This document shows, piece after piece, positions 46,273 to 56,684 of a stretch of 64,000 bases of DNA (the first letter of the stretch is position 1; every line of letters begins with the position of its first letter). Made by a program: the position numbers and the translations under genes. Location: contig NZ_QTUB01000001.1 in assembly GCF_003386665.1 (NCBI RefSeq), positions 2,294,001 through 2,358,000 of the forward strand, given 5' to 3'. The stretch comes from Xenorhabdus cabanillasii. GTDB taxonomy: Bacteria; Pseudomonadota; Gammaproteobacteria; Enterobacterales; Enterobacteriaceae. The notes beneath the pieces were generated by a model. It did not search any database. It saw only the letters and a program-made list of their open reading frames with translations, and was not told the origin of the DNA.

Positions 46273-47475
46273 ATGACTTTGGCAATAAATACCAATTTTT
46301 TTAGTCAGTTAGGGCTCTCTCCTGTACTGGGGAATCAGGATACTCTCCAGTCACCATCTTCCGGCAGCAAACTTCCAGACAAAAATGAACACCTTTCCTT
46401 ACCAATAGCTTCATTTTCAGAAAATACGAAACAAACCGATTTACTTTACCAATCATTGGTCAATGCTTCTCAAACCAAGGTTATGGCAACGCCTGAATTA
46501 CAGGCTAATGATATTGCAGGAAAAGATTCAAAATTTATCGACTATGCGTTGGTGCAGGTTACCCGTGACGCATATCGCAGAAATAGTCTCGGCATTGGTG
46601 ACTATGTACGCATGTCAGATAATGAACTCATAAAGGCGGGTATTGATCCTGATATTCTGGATGACACTTCAACGGGATTTCAGGCAGGGATTTATCGTTA
46701 CAAGGGACTATATATTGTGTCATTTGCAGGCTCGAACGAAATAAAGGATTTTATGGCAAGTATTCGTCAGGGGCTTGGGTACAATGAAGAACAATATAAT
46801 CAGGCGGTAGAGTTGGCACAGGCGGCATTAAAGGCATTTGGTGAGAATGTGATTTTTACCGGGCATTCAATGGGAGGTGGGCTGGCATCAATGGCTGCTC
46901 TGACAGCAGGAAAGCCTGCTGTTATCTTTAATTCTGCCGGTGTTTCAGATTGGACTTTGAAACGAATGGGATGGTCACCAGAAGTAGCTCGTGAAATGGC
47001 AGAGAATGGGTTAATCCGGAATTATATTGTTGAGAATGATTGGTTGCACAATCTACAAAAAAGGTTGCCACTTCCTCAGCCAATGGGAAACCAGATCTTG
47101 CTTGAGAATGAATACGAACCAGAAGACAATATAGTCGATTTAATTGTGAACTACAGTTATGCGCTACATTCATTCAAAGCTCATTTTTTGGAAGCTATAC
47201 AGGAATTACTGGTTATTCATAAGCCCTGGCAAGGTAAAGAGGATAGCAAGGAAAGTGTGATGATGGCTGCCAGGCGTGATGATATAAATGATAATGTCGT
47301 TCATTATCACGAAAAGTTGTCATTGCAGACATGGGCGGTGGATATGAGTGAAAATGAACTTAATGCTTTGTTTGATGAACCTTGTTATCAATTTGATTCG
47401 CAGCAGAAATTAGTTGCACAAAAGGTTAAGCAATATTATTCAACTTATACTCATTCAAGTATGTATCTAACATGA
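46273..47475 (+). CDS. Lipase-like alpha/beta hydrolase (class 3 type)
   Basis: A 400-residue protein. Residues 1-80 are low-complexity and polar. Residues 85-260 look like a class-3 lipase core: YRYKGLYIVSFAGSNEIKDF (oxyanion region) and the nucleophile elbow VIFTGHSMGGGLASMAAL (Ser199). A likely acid/histidine follows near YALHSFKAHFLEA. There is no signal peptide, so export would need a dedicated system, or it acts inside the cell. Inserted between ung and srmB, positions adjacent to housekeeping genes, it looks like an accessory gene. The insect-pathogen setting suggests a secreted lipase or effector, but this is inference. Confidence 0.7.
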   Translation: MTLAINTNFFSQLGLSPVLGNQDTLQSPSSGSKLPDKNEHLSLPIASFSENTKQTDLLYQSLVNASQTKVMATPELQANDIAGKDSKFIDYALVQVTRDAYRRNSLGIGDYVRMSDNELIKAGIDPDILDDTSTGFQAGIYRYKGLYIVSFAGSNEIKDFMASIRQGLGYNEEQYNQAVELAQAALKAFGENVIFTGHSMGGGLASMAALTAGKPAVIFNSAGVSDWTLKRMGWSPEVAREMAENGLIRNYIVENDWLHNLQKRLPLPQPMGNQILLENEYEPEDNIVDLIVNYSYALHSFKAHFLEAIQELLVIHKPWQGKEDSKESVMMAARRDDINDNVVHYHEKLSLQTWAVDMSENELNALFDEPCYQFDSQQKLVAQKVKQYYSTYTHSSMYLT

Positions 47476-47509
47476 TATGCTGCCATTTTCTTGTCTGTTA
47501 TCAATGGAA

Positions 47510-47530
47510 AAGCGGGCAATTAGCCCGCTT
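47510..47530. terminator. Hairpin between the lipase gene and srmB
   Basis: AAGCGGGC pairs with GCCCGCTT over a 5-base loop, between converging genes. T-runs are short. Confidence 0.6.
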
Positions 47531-47555
47531 ATACCATGATTAATCGTGAAAACAT

Positions 47556-48890
47556 TTAATCTTGAGTCGATTCTGGTCTGGGGTTACCTGAAGGAGCACG
47601 GCGTTTTCCGATGTTTTTACTGTCACGATGGCGTACTTTCTCCCGTTTTTTCTTCGCTTCTTCTGCTTTTTTCTTTTCTTTACGTTTTTCCAGCACTTTT
47701 TTGGATGGCTTATGGCTTTTCTTTTCACTCGGTGCTTTGGTTTGCGGACGAAGTTCATCTACAACCCGCATTTTCAGCGGCTCGTTGAGATAACGACTGA
47801 TTTTTCCAAGCAATAGATGATCATGAGACTCAATCAGCGCAATTGCGGTTCCTTTACGACCTGCGCGGGCTGTACGGCCAATCCGGTGCAGGTAAACATC
47901 AGCAGTACGCGGCAGGTCAAAGTTAAAAACGTGACTGATGTTTTCAATATCTAATCCACGGGAAGCAACGTCAGTTGCGACTAACACCTTGACTCTGCCA
48001 TCATTCAGACGTTTTACCGCTTCGGTTCGCTTGGCCTGTACCATTTCACCTTCAAGGAAGCAGGACTGAATACCTGCCTGATACAGCCAATCCACTAATT
48101 CGCGAACACGCTCCCGTTTGCGCACAAAGATAATCGACTTTGTAACATCAGACTGTTTCAGGAGATGGCATAATAAGGCTATTTTATGTTCCAGATTATC
48201 AGCACGATAATAGAATTGCTGGATTTTCTTGCGTTCACGGCGGGAAGGTTCCGCGTCAATTTCGACAGGATCTGTCAGCAGGCGTTTCGCAAAATCACGG
48301 ATAGCTTCACCTTCAAGTGTTGCGGAGAATAGCAGCGTTTGTTTGCGCCAGCGCGTTTCTCCGGCAATGGTTTCAACATCATTGGCAAACCCCATATCCA
48401 GCATGCGATCCGCTTCATCAAGAATTAGGGTTTCTACCGCACGGCAGTCAAAGTTCTCTTCTTTGATATATTGCAGCAGGCGTCCAGTGGTTGCGACAAC
48501 GATGTCCTGATTCTCACTGAACACTTCTGCATGGTTCATGTAGGCAACACCACCAGTAATAGTGGCAACATCCAGATTAGTGTGGGCAGCCAGCTCTTTA
48601 GCCTGTTCTGCAACCTGCATGGCTAATTCACGGGTTGGTGTTAGGATTAGAATACGTGGTGGCCCTGACTTTTTGCGTGGAAAGTCTAGTAAATGTTGTA
48701 GAGCTGGCAGCAGGTAGGCCGCTGTTTTGCCTGTACCTGTCGGCGCAGAACCCAGTACATCACGCCCATCCATAGCCGCAGGAATGGCAGCTGCCTGAAT
48801 TGCTGTCGGACGTTCATAGCCTTTGTCATTCAACGCATCAAGCAAGCATTCATCAAGTTCGAATTCGGAAAAGTTTGTCGCAGTCATCAT
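47556..48890 (-). CDS. srmB: ATP-dependent RNA helicase SrmB
   Basis: A 444-residue DEAD-box helicase for 50S ribosome assembly. Motifs in order: TAIQAAAIPAA (Q), APTGTGKT (I), PTRELAMQ (Ia), DEAD (II), SATLE (III), HRIGRTARAG (VI). A lysine/arginine-rich tail of about 70 residues follows. The tail is the SrmB mark, and the location beside divergent trmN6 matches E. coli. Confidence 0.95.
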   Translation of the reverse strand: MMTATNFSEFELDECLLDALNDKGYERPTAIQAAAIPAAMDGRDVLGSAPTGTGKTAAYLLPALQHLLDFPRKKSGPPRILILTPTRELAMQVAEQAKELAAHTNLDVATITGGVAYMNHAEVFSENQDIVVATTGRLLQYIKEENFDCRAVETLILDEADRMLDMGFANDVETIAGETRWRKQTLLFSATLEGEAIRDFAKRLLTDPVEIDAEPSRRERKKIQQFYYRADNLEHKIALLCHLLKQSDVTKSIIFVRKRERVRELVDWLYQAGIQSCFLEGEMVQAKRTEAVKRLNDGRVKVLVATDVASRGLDIENISHVFNFDLPRTADVYLHRIGRTARAGRKGTAIALIESHDHLLLGKISRYLNEPLKMRVVDELRPQTKAPSEKKSHKPSKKVLEKRKEKKKAEEAKKKREKVRHRDSKNIGKRRAPSGNPRPESTQD

Positions 48891-49047
48891 ATACCTCTGT
48901 TTGGGTCGCCGATTATAAACAGATTAGGCGTATTCTTCATCCTATAACATGCGTTAGCAATAAAAGTATCCGGTGTGTAAGTGGCTTTTATCCACGAGTT
49001 ATAAGATTTATGCTATGACGAACATTTGATTTCAACAGATATAATTC

Positions 49048-49788
49048 ATGGTGTTAATAGATAAACCTGTTTTTCGTCGTGGTGGTTTCACATTTAAACA
49101 GTTTTTCGTTGGGCATGATAAGTGTGCAATGAAAGTTGGTACGGATGGTGTGCTATTGGGAGCATGGGCACCTGTAGATAACAGAAAGTATTGTCTGGAT
49201 ATTGGGTGTGGCAGTGGTTTGATTGCATTGATGGTAGCACAAAGGAGTGGCGATGATACCGTGATTGATGCAGTAGAGCTGGATGCAGATGCAGCAATGC
49301 AGGCGACTGAAAATGTTCAGCAATCTCCATGGACTTCCCGTATTACCGTATATCAGCAGGATATTTATGAATTTGCCCGGCAAAATGGTTGCAGATATGA
49401 TCTGATTGTGAGCAATCCTCCCTATTTCGAACCTGCAATTGATTGCCGTGATGAAGCGCGTAATCAGGCACGTTATACAAAATCATTGACTCACCAGGGG
49501 TTATTGGATTGTGTTGAGCATATGATTACCCCTGAAGGGCTTTTTTGTGTTGTACTTCCATATCAGATTGGCGAAATTTTTGAAAAAATGGCTACAGAAT
49601 GTGGCTGGTTTACCCATTATCAGGTCAATATTCGTGATAGGGTGGATAAACCGTTACATCGTTTGCTGTTGGGACTCGCCCGCCAAGAGAAAAAGACTCA
49701 AATCAGTGAACTGACCATCCGCGCGGCTGATAGTACATATTCAAACAAATTCCAGTACATGGTGAAAGATTTTTATCTTTATTATTGA
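49048..49788 (+). CDS. trmN6: tRNA1(Val) adenine-37 N6-methyltransferase
   Basis: A 246-residue YfiC/TrmN6 enzyme. RGGFTFKQFFVGHDKCAMKV, the SAM-binding CLDIGCGSGLIALM and the catalytic NPPYFEP motif identify an N6-adenine methyltransferase. Divergent from srmB, as in E. coli. Confidence 0.94.
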   Translation: MVLIDKPVFRRGGFTFKQFFVGHDKCAMKVGTDGVLLGAWAPVDNRKYCLDIGCGSGLIALMVAQRSGDDTVIDAVELDADAAMQATENVQQSPWTSRITVYQQDIYEFARQNGCRYDLIVSNPPYFEPAIDCRDEARNQARYTKSLTHQGLLDCVEHMITPEGLFCVVLPYQIGEIFEKMATECGWFTHYQVNIRDRVDKPLHRLLLGLARQEKKTQISELTIRAADSTYSNKFQYMVKDFYLYY

Positions 49789-49963
49789 TAGGGTTATCGT
49801 TAATAAGACAATTTAATTTCTTTGTGAAATATCAGGATAAATCTTTCTGTTTTTCGTCACTTGAAATCAAATATTCCTCTGAATAGAGGCTATGATTTGT
49901 ATTATAAATTAAGAATGCAAGACAAAATAACAGGTGGTTGTAAGATAAAATTACAATCAAAGT

Positions 49964-49991
49964 TGAACTTCACGCGTAATTGATACTCAAA
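49964..49991 (+). promoter_or_regulatory. Sigma-E-like autoregulated promoter of rpoE
   Basis: TGAACTT (49964-49970), 16 bases, then TCAAA (49987-49991). This resembles the GGAACTT-N16-TCTAA/TCTGA sigma-E promoter found before rpoE in enterics, with a weaker -35 first base and -10. Confidence 0.5.
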
Positions 49992-50077
49992 GGTGATGCT
50001 TGTTCGGGTAGCAAGATATCATAACTGGTGTAATTAAGTATAAATGTGGAGTTTTACCTCAGGAGAGTGAGTCTCGG

Positions 50078-50653
50078 ATGAGCGAGCAGTTAACGGATCA
50101 AATGCTGGTCGAGCGAATACAGAAAGGCGACCAAAAAGCATTTAATTTGCTGGTAGTCAGATACCAGCACAAAGTGGCGAGCTTAATTGCCCGTTACGTA
50201 CCTCAGGGCGATGTTCCTGATGTTGCTCAAGAGGTATTTATTAAAACTTATCGGGCACTGTCTTCTTTCCGTGGTGATAGTGCCTTTTACACGTGGTTGT
50301 ACCGTATTGCCGTTAATACTGCGAAAAATTATTTAGTTGCTCAGGGGCGTCGTCCACCATCCAATGATTTGGATGCTAATGATGCAGAAAATTATGATAC
50401 GTCAAGTTCTTTAAAAGAAATTTCGAACCCTGAGAATTTAATGTTGTCAGAAGAATTAAAGGAAGTGGTATTTCGAACTATTGAATCGCTTCCGGAGGAT
50501 TTACGGATAGCAATTACACTTCGGGAGTTGGATGGGCTGAGCTATGAAGAAATAGCCGTCATTATGGATTGTCCTGTAGGCACTGTTCGTTCACGAATAT
50601 TTCGGGCAAGAGAAGCCATTGATAATAAAGTTCAACCCCTGATCCAACAGTAG
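50078..50653 (+). CDS. rpoE: RNA polymerase sigma-E factor
   Basis: A 191-residue ECF sigma factor for envelope stress. Region 2 has VASLIARYVPQGDVPDVAQE and RGDSAFYTWLYRIAVNTAKN; region 4 has LDGLSYEEIAVIMDCPVGTV then RSRIFRAR. Nearly identical to the enteric protein. First gene of rpoE-rseABC. Confidence 0.97.
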   Translation: MSEQLTDQMLVERIQKGDQKAFNLLVVRYQHKVASLIARYVPQGDVPDVAQEVFIKTYRALSSFRGDSAFYTWLYRIAVNTAKNYLVAQGRRPPSNDLDANDAENYDTSSSLKEISNPENLMLSEELKEVVFRTIESLPEDLRIAITLRELDGLSYEEIAVIMDCPVGTVRSRIFRAREAIDNKVQPLIQQ

Positions 50654-50695
50654 TGGAAACAGTGGTGGAACAAAACAATATTGAAGGTACTTGGC

Positions 50696-51355
50696 ATGCA
50701 AAGAGAGAAACTTTCCGCATTAATGGATGGAGAAGTTCTTGATAGTGAAATCGTTCGTTTGATCTCTGAAGATGCTTTAATGCAGAAACAATGGGAAAGA
50801 TATCACCTCATTCGCGATACATTACGTGGTGATGTCGGTGAGGTATTGCATTTGGATATCGCTAGTCAAGTGGCGCAGGCACTTGAAAAAGAACCCGTCC
50901 ATATCAATCCAGCAGTTGTTCCGGAATCTCAGCCAAAACCTGAAACATGGCAGAAAATGCCGTTCTGGCATAAGCTTCACCCTTGGGTAAGTCAGATGAC
51001 ACAAGTGGGGGTAGCGGCTTGTGTATCTCTGGCCGTGATTATTGGTGTTCAGCAATACAATAACAATAACAGTGGTAATGAGGCTGAAACTGACATTCAA
51101 TTTGATAACCCAGTCTTTAATACGTTGCCGGTAATGGGTTCCGCTTCGCCTGTTGGTTTATCTGTTCCTGGCGAGAATGATGCTTTTGGTGGTGACTTGA
51201 GTATGCAGATACGGGAAAGTAATAAACGCATTGACGCGATGTTGCAGCAGTATGAACTTTCCCGGCGTATCAATGCAGAAAGGGAGCAAGCGTTATCGGA
51301 AGCTGGGAATACACAGCCCGGAGAACAAAGACAGCAAGCTCAGAATAAGCAATAA
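50696..51355 (+). CDS. rseA: Anti-sigma-E factor RseA
   Basis: A 219-residue inner membrane anti-sigma factor. The cytoplasmic domain (MQREKLSALMDGEVLDSEIV) holds RpoE. One membrane segment lies near MTQVGVAACVSLAVIIGVQ, and a periplasmic tail cut by DegS/RseP follows. ATG 50696 with an AAGGT upstream fits the family start better than the frame start at 50681. Confidence 0.95.
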   Translation: MQREKLSALMDGEVLDSEIVRLISEDALMQKQWERYHLIRDTLRGDVGEVLHLDIASQVAQALEKEPVHINPAVVPESQPKPETWQKMPFWHKLHPWVSQMTQVGVAACVSLAVIIGVQQYNNNNSGNEAETDIQFDNPVFNTLPVMGSASPVGLSVPGENDAFGGDLSMQIRESNKRIDAMLQQYELSRRINAEREQALSEAGNTQPGEQRQQAQNKQ

Positions 51356-51357
51356 AA

Positions 51358-52317
51358 ATGAAATATATCGGTTTTTTCATGTTATTATTCTGGAGCTTAT
51401 TGAGTCCTTCGAAAGCCTCGGCCCAACAAAGCAATGCCGGGGCTTTGTTACAGGATATGCGGCACTCTGTACAAACTTTCGCTTATGAACTTGCTTTTAT
51501 TAATTTGAGTCAGCAATTTTTGATACCGCTGCGATATCGTCACGCCATCATTGACAATCAATCCATTGCGCAAATTATTCATATGGACAGCACTCGCCGT
51601 GAAATTGTTCAGCGCGGTAATCAGATCAGTTATTACGAATCAGGCCTGGATTCATTCAGTTTACGTGGCAACCATATTGTGGATTATCTTCCACCGATTA
51701 TCTTTGCTGATCTTTCTCGATTAGAGAAATTTTATAATTTCATTGATGCGGGCTCTACCCACGTTGGTGACCACCCTGTACACTTTGTACGTATAATATC
51801 CAAAGATAACGACCGTTATAATTATAATTTATTGATAGATAAAAAAAGTTATCTTCCTTTGTTTATTGAGCTATTTGATCAGGAAGAAATGATGGTTGTT
51901 GAACAATTTCGGGTAGTATCGTCAAAAGTGAATGATGAGATAAAACAGGAATTGAGAGCCATTGTTGATTTGAAATTACCACCGATGTTGGTCACTCCAG
52001 AGTCGGCAGGAAAAGTGAAGTTTGACTGGAAGGTTGGCAAATTACCTGAAGGCTTTAAGGAAATTTCCCGTAACAGGAATTGGCTATCAAAGACAGAATT
52101 ATTGGAATCCATTATGTATAGTGATGGGTTGTTTAATTTTTCTGTAAATGTAGTAAATACTGGTGCGAAGGTAGCCGATGAACCGCTGTATCGACAAGGC
52201 AGGCGAACAGTTTATACTGTGTCCAAAGGGAAAAACAGCATCGCTGTGATCGGCGAATTACCCCTTGCAACAATTAAACAGATTGCCGCCAGCGTTACGT
52301 TTGTGGGGAATAATTGA
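51358..52317 (+). CDS. rseB: Sigma-E regulator RseB
   Basis: A 319-residue periplasmic protein shielding RseA from DegS. It has an N-terminal signal peptide (about residues 1-22, ending near KASAQ) and a LolA-like fold with LLQDMRHSVQTFAYELAFIN and RRGNQISYYE-like stretches. Two bases after rseA. Confidence 0.94.
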   Translation: MKYIGFFMLLFWSLLSPSKASAQQSNAGALLQDMRHSVQTFAYELAFINLSQQFLIPLRYRHAIIDNQSIAQIIHMDSTRREIVQRGNQISYYESGLDSFSLRGNHIVDYLPPIIFADLSRLEKFYNFIDAGSTHVGDHPVHFVRIISKDNDRYNYNLLIDKKSYLPLFIELFDQEEMMVVEQFRVVSSKVNDEIKQELRAIVDLKLPPMLVTPESAGKVKFDWKVGKLPEGFKEISRNRNWLSKTELLESIMYSDGLFNFSVNVVNTGAKVADEPLYRQGRRTVYTVSKGKNSIAVIGELPLATIKQIAASVTFVGNN

Positions 52318-52781
52318 TGGTTAAAGAATGGGCAACCGTTGTTCGTTGGCAACAGGGGCGAGCATTATTACGTTATGGCTCATCTTCAGGTTGTGGCAGT
52401 TGTCAGGCTAAAACGGCTTGTGGTTCTTACTTGTTGGAAAAATTAGGGCCAGAGAGTATCCATCAATTGGAACTGGAAATCGCGCAACCGCTTCAACCAG
52501 GGCAAAAAGTAGAAGTCGGCATTCCTGAAAGTAGTTTGTTACGTTCAGCCATGCTGGTTTATTTAACCCCGTTATTAGGTCTGTTTTTAGGTGGTCTGTT
52601 CTGCCAATATTGGACTACTGACCAGTTATGGGTATGTATGGGAGGAATTATCGGTGGTATTGCCGGTTTTGCTCTTGCCCGTAAAATCGCCGCATACTGG
52701 GATAATCAACAAGTATACCAACCGGTTGTATTACAAATTGGTTTACCTCCCGATACGATTAAGGTTCTGCATCAGGAATAA
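52317..52781 (+). CDS. rseC: Sigma-E positive regulator RseC
   Basis: A 154-residue inner membrane protein. The N-terminal cysteine cluster CGSCQAKTACGSYLL may hold an Fe-S cluster, and two membrane helices follow (MLVYLTPLLGLFLGGLF; GGIIGGIAGFALA). ATG 52317 shares its A with the rseB stop. Known to help SoxR reduction in E. coli. Confidence 0.93.
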   Translation: MVKEWATVVRWQQGRALLRYGSSSGCGSCQAKTACGSYLLEKLGPESIHQLELEIAQPLQPGQKVEVGIPESSLLRSAMLVYLTPLLGLFLGGLFCQYWTTDQLWVCMGGIIGGIAGFALARKIAAYWDNQQVYQPVVLQIGLPPDTIKVLHQE

Positions 52782-53009
52782 TCTGTTTTACCATACTTAT
52801 TTTCACGATTTTTTTCAGGAATTTTTTTACTTTCTGGTCATACTGAATGGGTTAGATTGAAAACCACAGGCATGACTAGGTTTTCACAGGTTTGGCATGT
52901 AGAATACGGCTCCTCAGGCCAGTGGCCGAACCTATAAATGTCGCTTTATGTCCATCTGTGTGTCCATAGGCGAATGATCCAGAAATATTAAGGCAAAAAA
53001 GATTTAATA

Positions 53010-54803
53010 ATGAAGCAAATAAGAAATTTCTCCATTATCGCCCACATCGACCACGGGAAGTCCACGCTATCAGACCGGATTATTCAAATCTGTGGGGGGC
53101 TGTCAGACAGAGAAATGGCAGCGCAAGTATTGGATTCAATGGATCTTGAACGTGAGCGTGGTATCACTATCAAGGCGCAAAGCGTCACCCTTGATTATAA
53201 GGCAACTGACGGAAACATTTATCAATTAAACTTTATCGACACACCTGGGCATGTTGACTTCTCTTACGAAGTTTCCCGTTCTCTGGCTGCTTGTGAAGGC
53301 GCATTGCTGGTTGTTGATGCAGGGCAGGGGGTTGAAGCTCAAACACTGGCTAACTGCTATACGGCCATTGAAATGGATCTGGAAGTTGTCCCGGTTCTGA
53401 ACAAAATTGATCTGCCGGCCGCAGAGCCAGAACGCGTTGCAGAAGAAATTGAAGACATCGTTGGTATTGATGCAACAGATGCTGTTCGTTGTTCTGCAAA
53501 AACCGGCCTGGGTGTACAGGATGTTATTGAACGTCTGGTTAAAGAGATCCCACCACCAGAAGGCGATCCTGAAGCACCATTACAAGCTTTGATTATCGAT
53601 TCATGGTTTGATAATTACCTCGGCGTTGTTTCACTTGTTCGTATTAAGAACGGTACCTTGCGCAAAGGTGACAAAATCAAGGTAATGAGTACTGGTCAGG
53701 TATATAACGCTGACCGTTTGGGAATCTTTACACCGAAACGTGTTGATCGTGAGGTACTGCACTGTGGTGAAGTAGGTTGGTTGGTCTGTGCGATTAAAGA
53801 TATCCTTGGTGCGCCGGTCGGCGACACTTTGACAACAGCACGTCAGCCAGCAGATAAGCCTCTGCCGGGTTTTAAAAAAGTGAAACCTCAGGTTTATGCA
53901 GGCTTATTCCCAGTCAGCTCTGATGACTATGAAGCATTCCGTGATGCTTTGGGTAAATTGAGTCTGAACGATGCGTCCCTGTTCTATGAGCCAGAAAGTT
54001 CCACAGCATTGGGTTTTGGTTTCCGTTGTGGTTTCCTGGGCTTACTGCATATGGAGATCATTCAGGAGCGTCTGGAGCGTGAATATAACCTTGACTTGAT
54101 CACCACAGCACCGACCGTTGTTTATGAAGTTGAGACAACCACTGGTGACATCATTTATGTGGATAGTCCATCCAAATTACCGCCATTAAATAATATTAAA
54201 GAGCTGCGTGAACCCATTGCAGAATGTCACATGCTGTTGCCGCAGGAATATCTCGGTAATGTTATTACACTCTGTGTAGAGAAACGTGGTGTTCAGACTA
54301 ATATGGTTTATCACGGTAATCAGGTTGCGCTGACATACCAAATACCAATGGCAGAAGTGGTGCTGGATTTCTTTGATCGTCTGAAATCTACGTCTCGCGG
54401 TTATGCATCGCTGGACTATAATTTTGTCCGCTTCCAGCATTCAGACATGGTACGTGTGGATGTCTTGATTAACGGCGAACGAGTTGACGCCCTGGCATTG
54501 ATCACCCATCGTGATAACTCGCAATACCGTGGTCGTGAGCTGGTGGAAAAAATGAAAGAGCTGATCCCACGCCAACAATTTGATATTGCGATTCAGGCGG
54601 CTATCGGGACTCACATCATCGCGCGTTCTACCGTTAAGCAATTGCGTAAAAACGTATTGGCGAAATGTTATGGCGGTGACGTTAGCCGTAAGAAAAAGTT
54701 ATTGCAGAAGCAGAAAGAAGGTAAAAAACGTATGAAGCAGGTCGGTAACGTTGAGCTGCCGCAAGAAGCCTTCTTAGCGATTCTGCATGTTGGAAAAGAT
54801 TAA
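53010..54803 (+). CDS. lepA: Elongation factor 4 (LepA)
   Basis: A 597-residue translational GTPase. G1 [10 protein letters not shown]3 DTPGHVDF, G4 NKID, then EF-G-like domains and the LepA-specific C terminus ([20 protein letters not shown]). Upstream of lepB as in other enterobacteria. Confidence 0.97.
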   Translation: MKQIRNFSIIAHIDHGKSTLSDRIIQICGGLSDREMAAQVLDSMDLERERGITIKAQSVTLDYKATDGNIYQLNFIDTPGHVDFSYEVSRSLAACEGALLVVDAGQGVEAQTLANCYTAIEMDLEVVPVLNKIDLPAAEPERVAEEIEDIVGIDATDAVRCSAKTGLGVQDVIERLVKEIPPPEGDPEAPLQALIIDSWFDNYLGVVSLVRIKNGTLRKGDKIKVMSTGQVYNADRLGIFTPKRVDREVLHCGEVGWLVCAIKDILGAPVGDTLTTARQPADKPLPGFKKVKPQVYAGLFPVSSDDYEAFRDALGKLSLNDASLFYEPESSTALGFGFRCGFLGLLHMEIIQERLEREYNLDLITTAPTVVYEVETTTGDIIYVDSPSKLPPLNNIKELREPIAECHMLLPQEYLGNVITLCVEKRGVQTNMVYHGNQVALTYQIPMAEVVLDFFDRLKSTSRGYASLDYNFVRFQHSDMVRVDVLINGERVDALALITHRDNSQYRGRELVEKMKELIPRQQFDIAIQAAIGTHIIARSTVKQLRKNVLAKCYGGDVSRKKKLLQKQKEGKKRMKQVGNVELPQEAFLAILHVGKD

Positions 54804-54827
54804 TTAACAAGGTCGTAAGGAGTCTAA

Positions 54828-55796
54828 ATGGCTAACACTTTTGCCTTGATCTTAACGTTAGCAACGTTAATCACCGGTATCATCTGGTGTATAGATCGTT
54901 TCAAACTTGCCCCTGAGCGCAAGAGAAAACTTGCTCAGGTTCAGGAACAGGCAGCAGGTAAGGAATCTCAGGAAGCTGCGATTAAGGAAATAAACAAGCC
55001 TACATGGGTTGAGACATTTGCATCTGTTTTTCCGGTGTTAGCCATTGTTTGGATCTTGCGCTCTTTTGTGTATGAACCTTTCCAGATCCCTTCCGGTTCA
55101 ATGATGCCTACCTTATTGACTGGGGATTTCATTCTGGTGGAGAAGTTTGCTTATGGTTTGAAAGACCCGATCACGCAGACAACTCTGATTAAAACCGGTA
55201 AGCCTAAACGCGGGGATGTTGCAGTTTTTAAATACCCACTTAACCCAAGTATAGACTTTGTAAAACGGGTAATTGGTTTACCCGGAGATAAAATTGTTTA
55301 CGATTACATGAACAAAGAACTTCATGTTTACCCTGGATGTGGTCGAAATCCAGTCTGCAAAGACATTTTTCCTGTCATTTACAAAACTATATACCCAAGT
55401 GAATGGACTATCACAGATCAAATTAAAAAAGATGGAACGATTGCCAGAGAAGTACATCAAGTTCCTCTTATGGATGCATTAGGGCCATATAGTATTCGTC
55501 AAGGGGAGCGAGTAGAAACTCTGGACAAGGTTTCCCATCATATCCTGACAATTCCACGCTTGAATATACCAGAGTACACTCAGCCTGGTTTGCCGTTAGG
55601 AACCTGGGTTGTGCCTGAAGGTGAATATTTCATGATGGGTGATAATCGTGACAATAGTTCTGATAGCCGTGTTTGGGGATTTGTACCGGAGAAAAATCTG
55701 GTAGGACGTGCAACGGCTATCTGGATCAGCTTTGAAAAACAGGAAGGTGAGTGGCCGACAGGCGTACGTCTGAGCCGAATTGGTGGAATTCACTAA
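54828..55796 (+). CDS. lepB: Signal peptidase I
   Basis: A 322-residue membrane protease. Two N-terminal membrane segments, the catalytic Ser in QIPSGSMMPTLL, the general-base Lys in VKRVIGLPGDK, and GDNRDNSSDSRVWGFVP. AAGGAG lies before ATG 54828. Confidence 0.97.
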   Translation: MANTFALILTLATLITGIIWCIDRFKLAPERKRKLAQVQEQAAGKESQEAAIKEINKPTWVETFASVFPVLAIVWILRSFVYEPFQIPSGSMMPTLLTGDFILVEKFAYGLKDPITQTTLIKTGKPKRGDVAVFKYPLNPSIDFVKRVIGLPGDKIVYDYMNKELHVYPGCGRNPVCKDIFPVIYKTIYPSEWTITDQIKKDGTIAREVHQVPLMDALGPYSIRQGERVETLDKVSHHILTIPRLNIPEYTQPGLPLGTWVVPEGEYFMMGDNRDNSSDSRVWGFVPEKNLVGRATAIWISFEKQEGEWPTGVRLSRIGGIH

Positions 55797-55860
55797 TATT
55801 TATATATTAGCGAAGCATTAATTTATCTCCCAGTGTAGAATATTCTCTCAAACGAGATGA

Positions 55861-55968
55861 CTGGTTTTCTAAGATGTTGAATATCTTAGGGAGCCAGTGC
55901 AAACGCAACAGTTTTGTCGGGCCTATCTGACGTGTAATCAGGTAGCCTCACAGGTCTGTTGCGTGTGC
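55861..55968 (+). promoter_or_regulatory. RNase III-type autoregulatory leader hairpins of rnc
   Basis: Hairpin 1 (55861-55896) has outer arms CTGG/CCAG and inner CTAAGAT/ATCTTAG. Hairpin 2 is long: GCAAACGCAACAG (55899-55911) pairs with CTGTTGCGTGTGC (55956-55968) with one mismatch, with an internal GGCCTATCTGA/TCAGGTAGCC stem. This matches the double-stranded rnc leader that RNase III cuts in E. coli to limit its own synthesis. Confidence 0.75.
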
Positions 55969-56003
55969 TTTTATTTGACGGATTCTAACTGAATTGGTAG
56001 CAC

Positions 56004-56684
56004 ATGAACCCCATAATAATGAACATGTTACAGCGCAAGCTGGGATATACCTTTACACAGAATGATTTATTGCTTCAGGCGTTAACTCACCGCAGTGCCA
56101 GCAGTAAGCATAATGAACGTCTGGAATTTCTTGGTGACTCAATTCTGAGCTTTGTCATTGCTAATGCGCTTTATCTCCGTTTTCCCCGTGTTGATGAAGG
56201 GGATATGAGCCGTATGCGTGCCACATTGGTGCGGGGCAATACGTTGGCAGAGCTTGCCAGAGAATTTGAATTGGGAGAATGTTTACGTTTGGGGCCGGGC
56301 GAATTAAAAAGTGGCGGCCACCGTCGTGAATCTATTTTAGCTGATAGTATCGAAGCCTTAATTGGTGCTATTTTTTTGGATAGCGATATTCGGACAGTCG
56401 AAAAGATTGTTTTGAGTTGGTATGACACTCGCCTGAATGAAATTAGTCCGGGTGATAAACAAAAAGATCCCAAAACACGTTTACAAGAATATTTGCAAGG
56501 GCGCCATCTGCCGTTGCCATCATATCTGGTTGTTCAGGTTCGTGGAGAAGCACACGATCAGGAATTTACAATTCACTGTCAGGTCAGTGGATTTGAACAG
56601 CCTGTCAGAGGAGTCGGTTCCAGCCGCCGCAAGGCAGAACAGGCGGCTGCAGAACAAGCATTAAAACAACTGGAGCTTGAATGA
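56004..56684 (+). CDS. rnc: Ribonuclease III
   Basis: A 226-residue double-strand RNase. The signature [20 protein letters not shown], catalytic-side [16 protein letters not shown], and a C-terminal dsRNA-binding domain ([20 protein letters not shown] ... [19 protein letters not shown]). Its stop overlaps the era start (ATGA). Confidence 0.97.
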   Translation: MNPIIMNMLQRKLGYTFTQNDLLLQALTHRSASSKHNERLEFLGDSILSFVIANALYLRFPRVDEGDMSRMRATLVRGNTLAELAREFELGECLRLGPGELKSGGHRRESILADSIEALIGAIFLDSDIRTVEKIVLSWYDTRLNEISPGDKQKDPKTRLQEYLQGRHLPLPSYLVVQVRGEAHDQEFTIHCQVSGFEQPVRGVGSSRRKAEQAAAEQALKQLELE

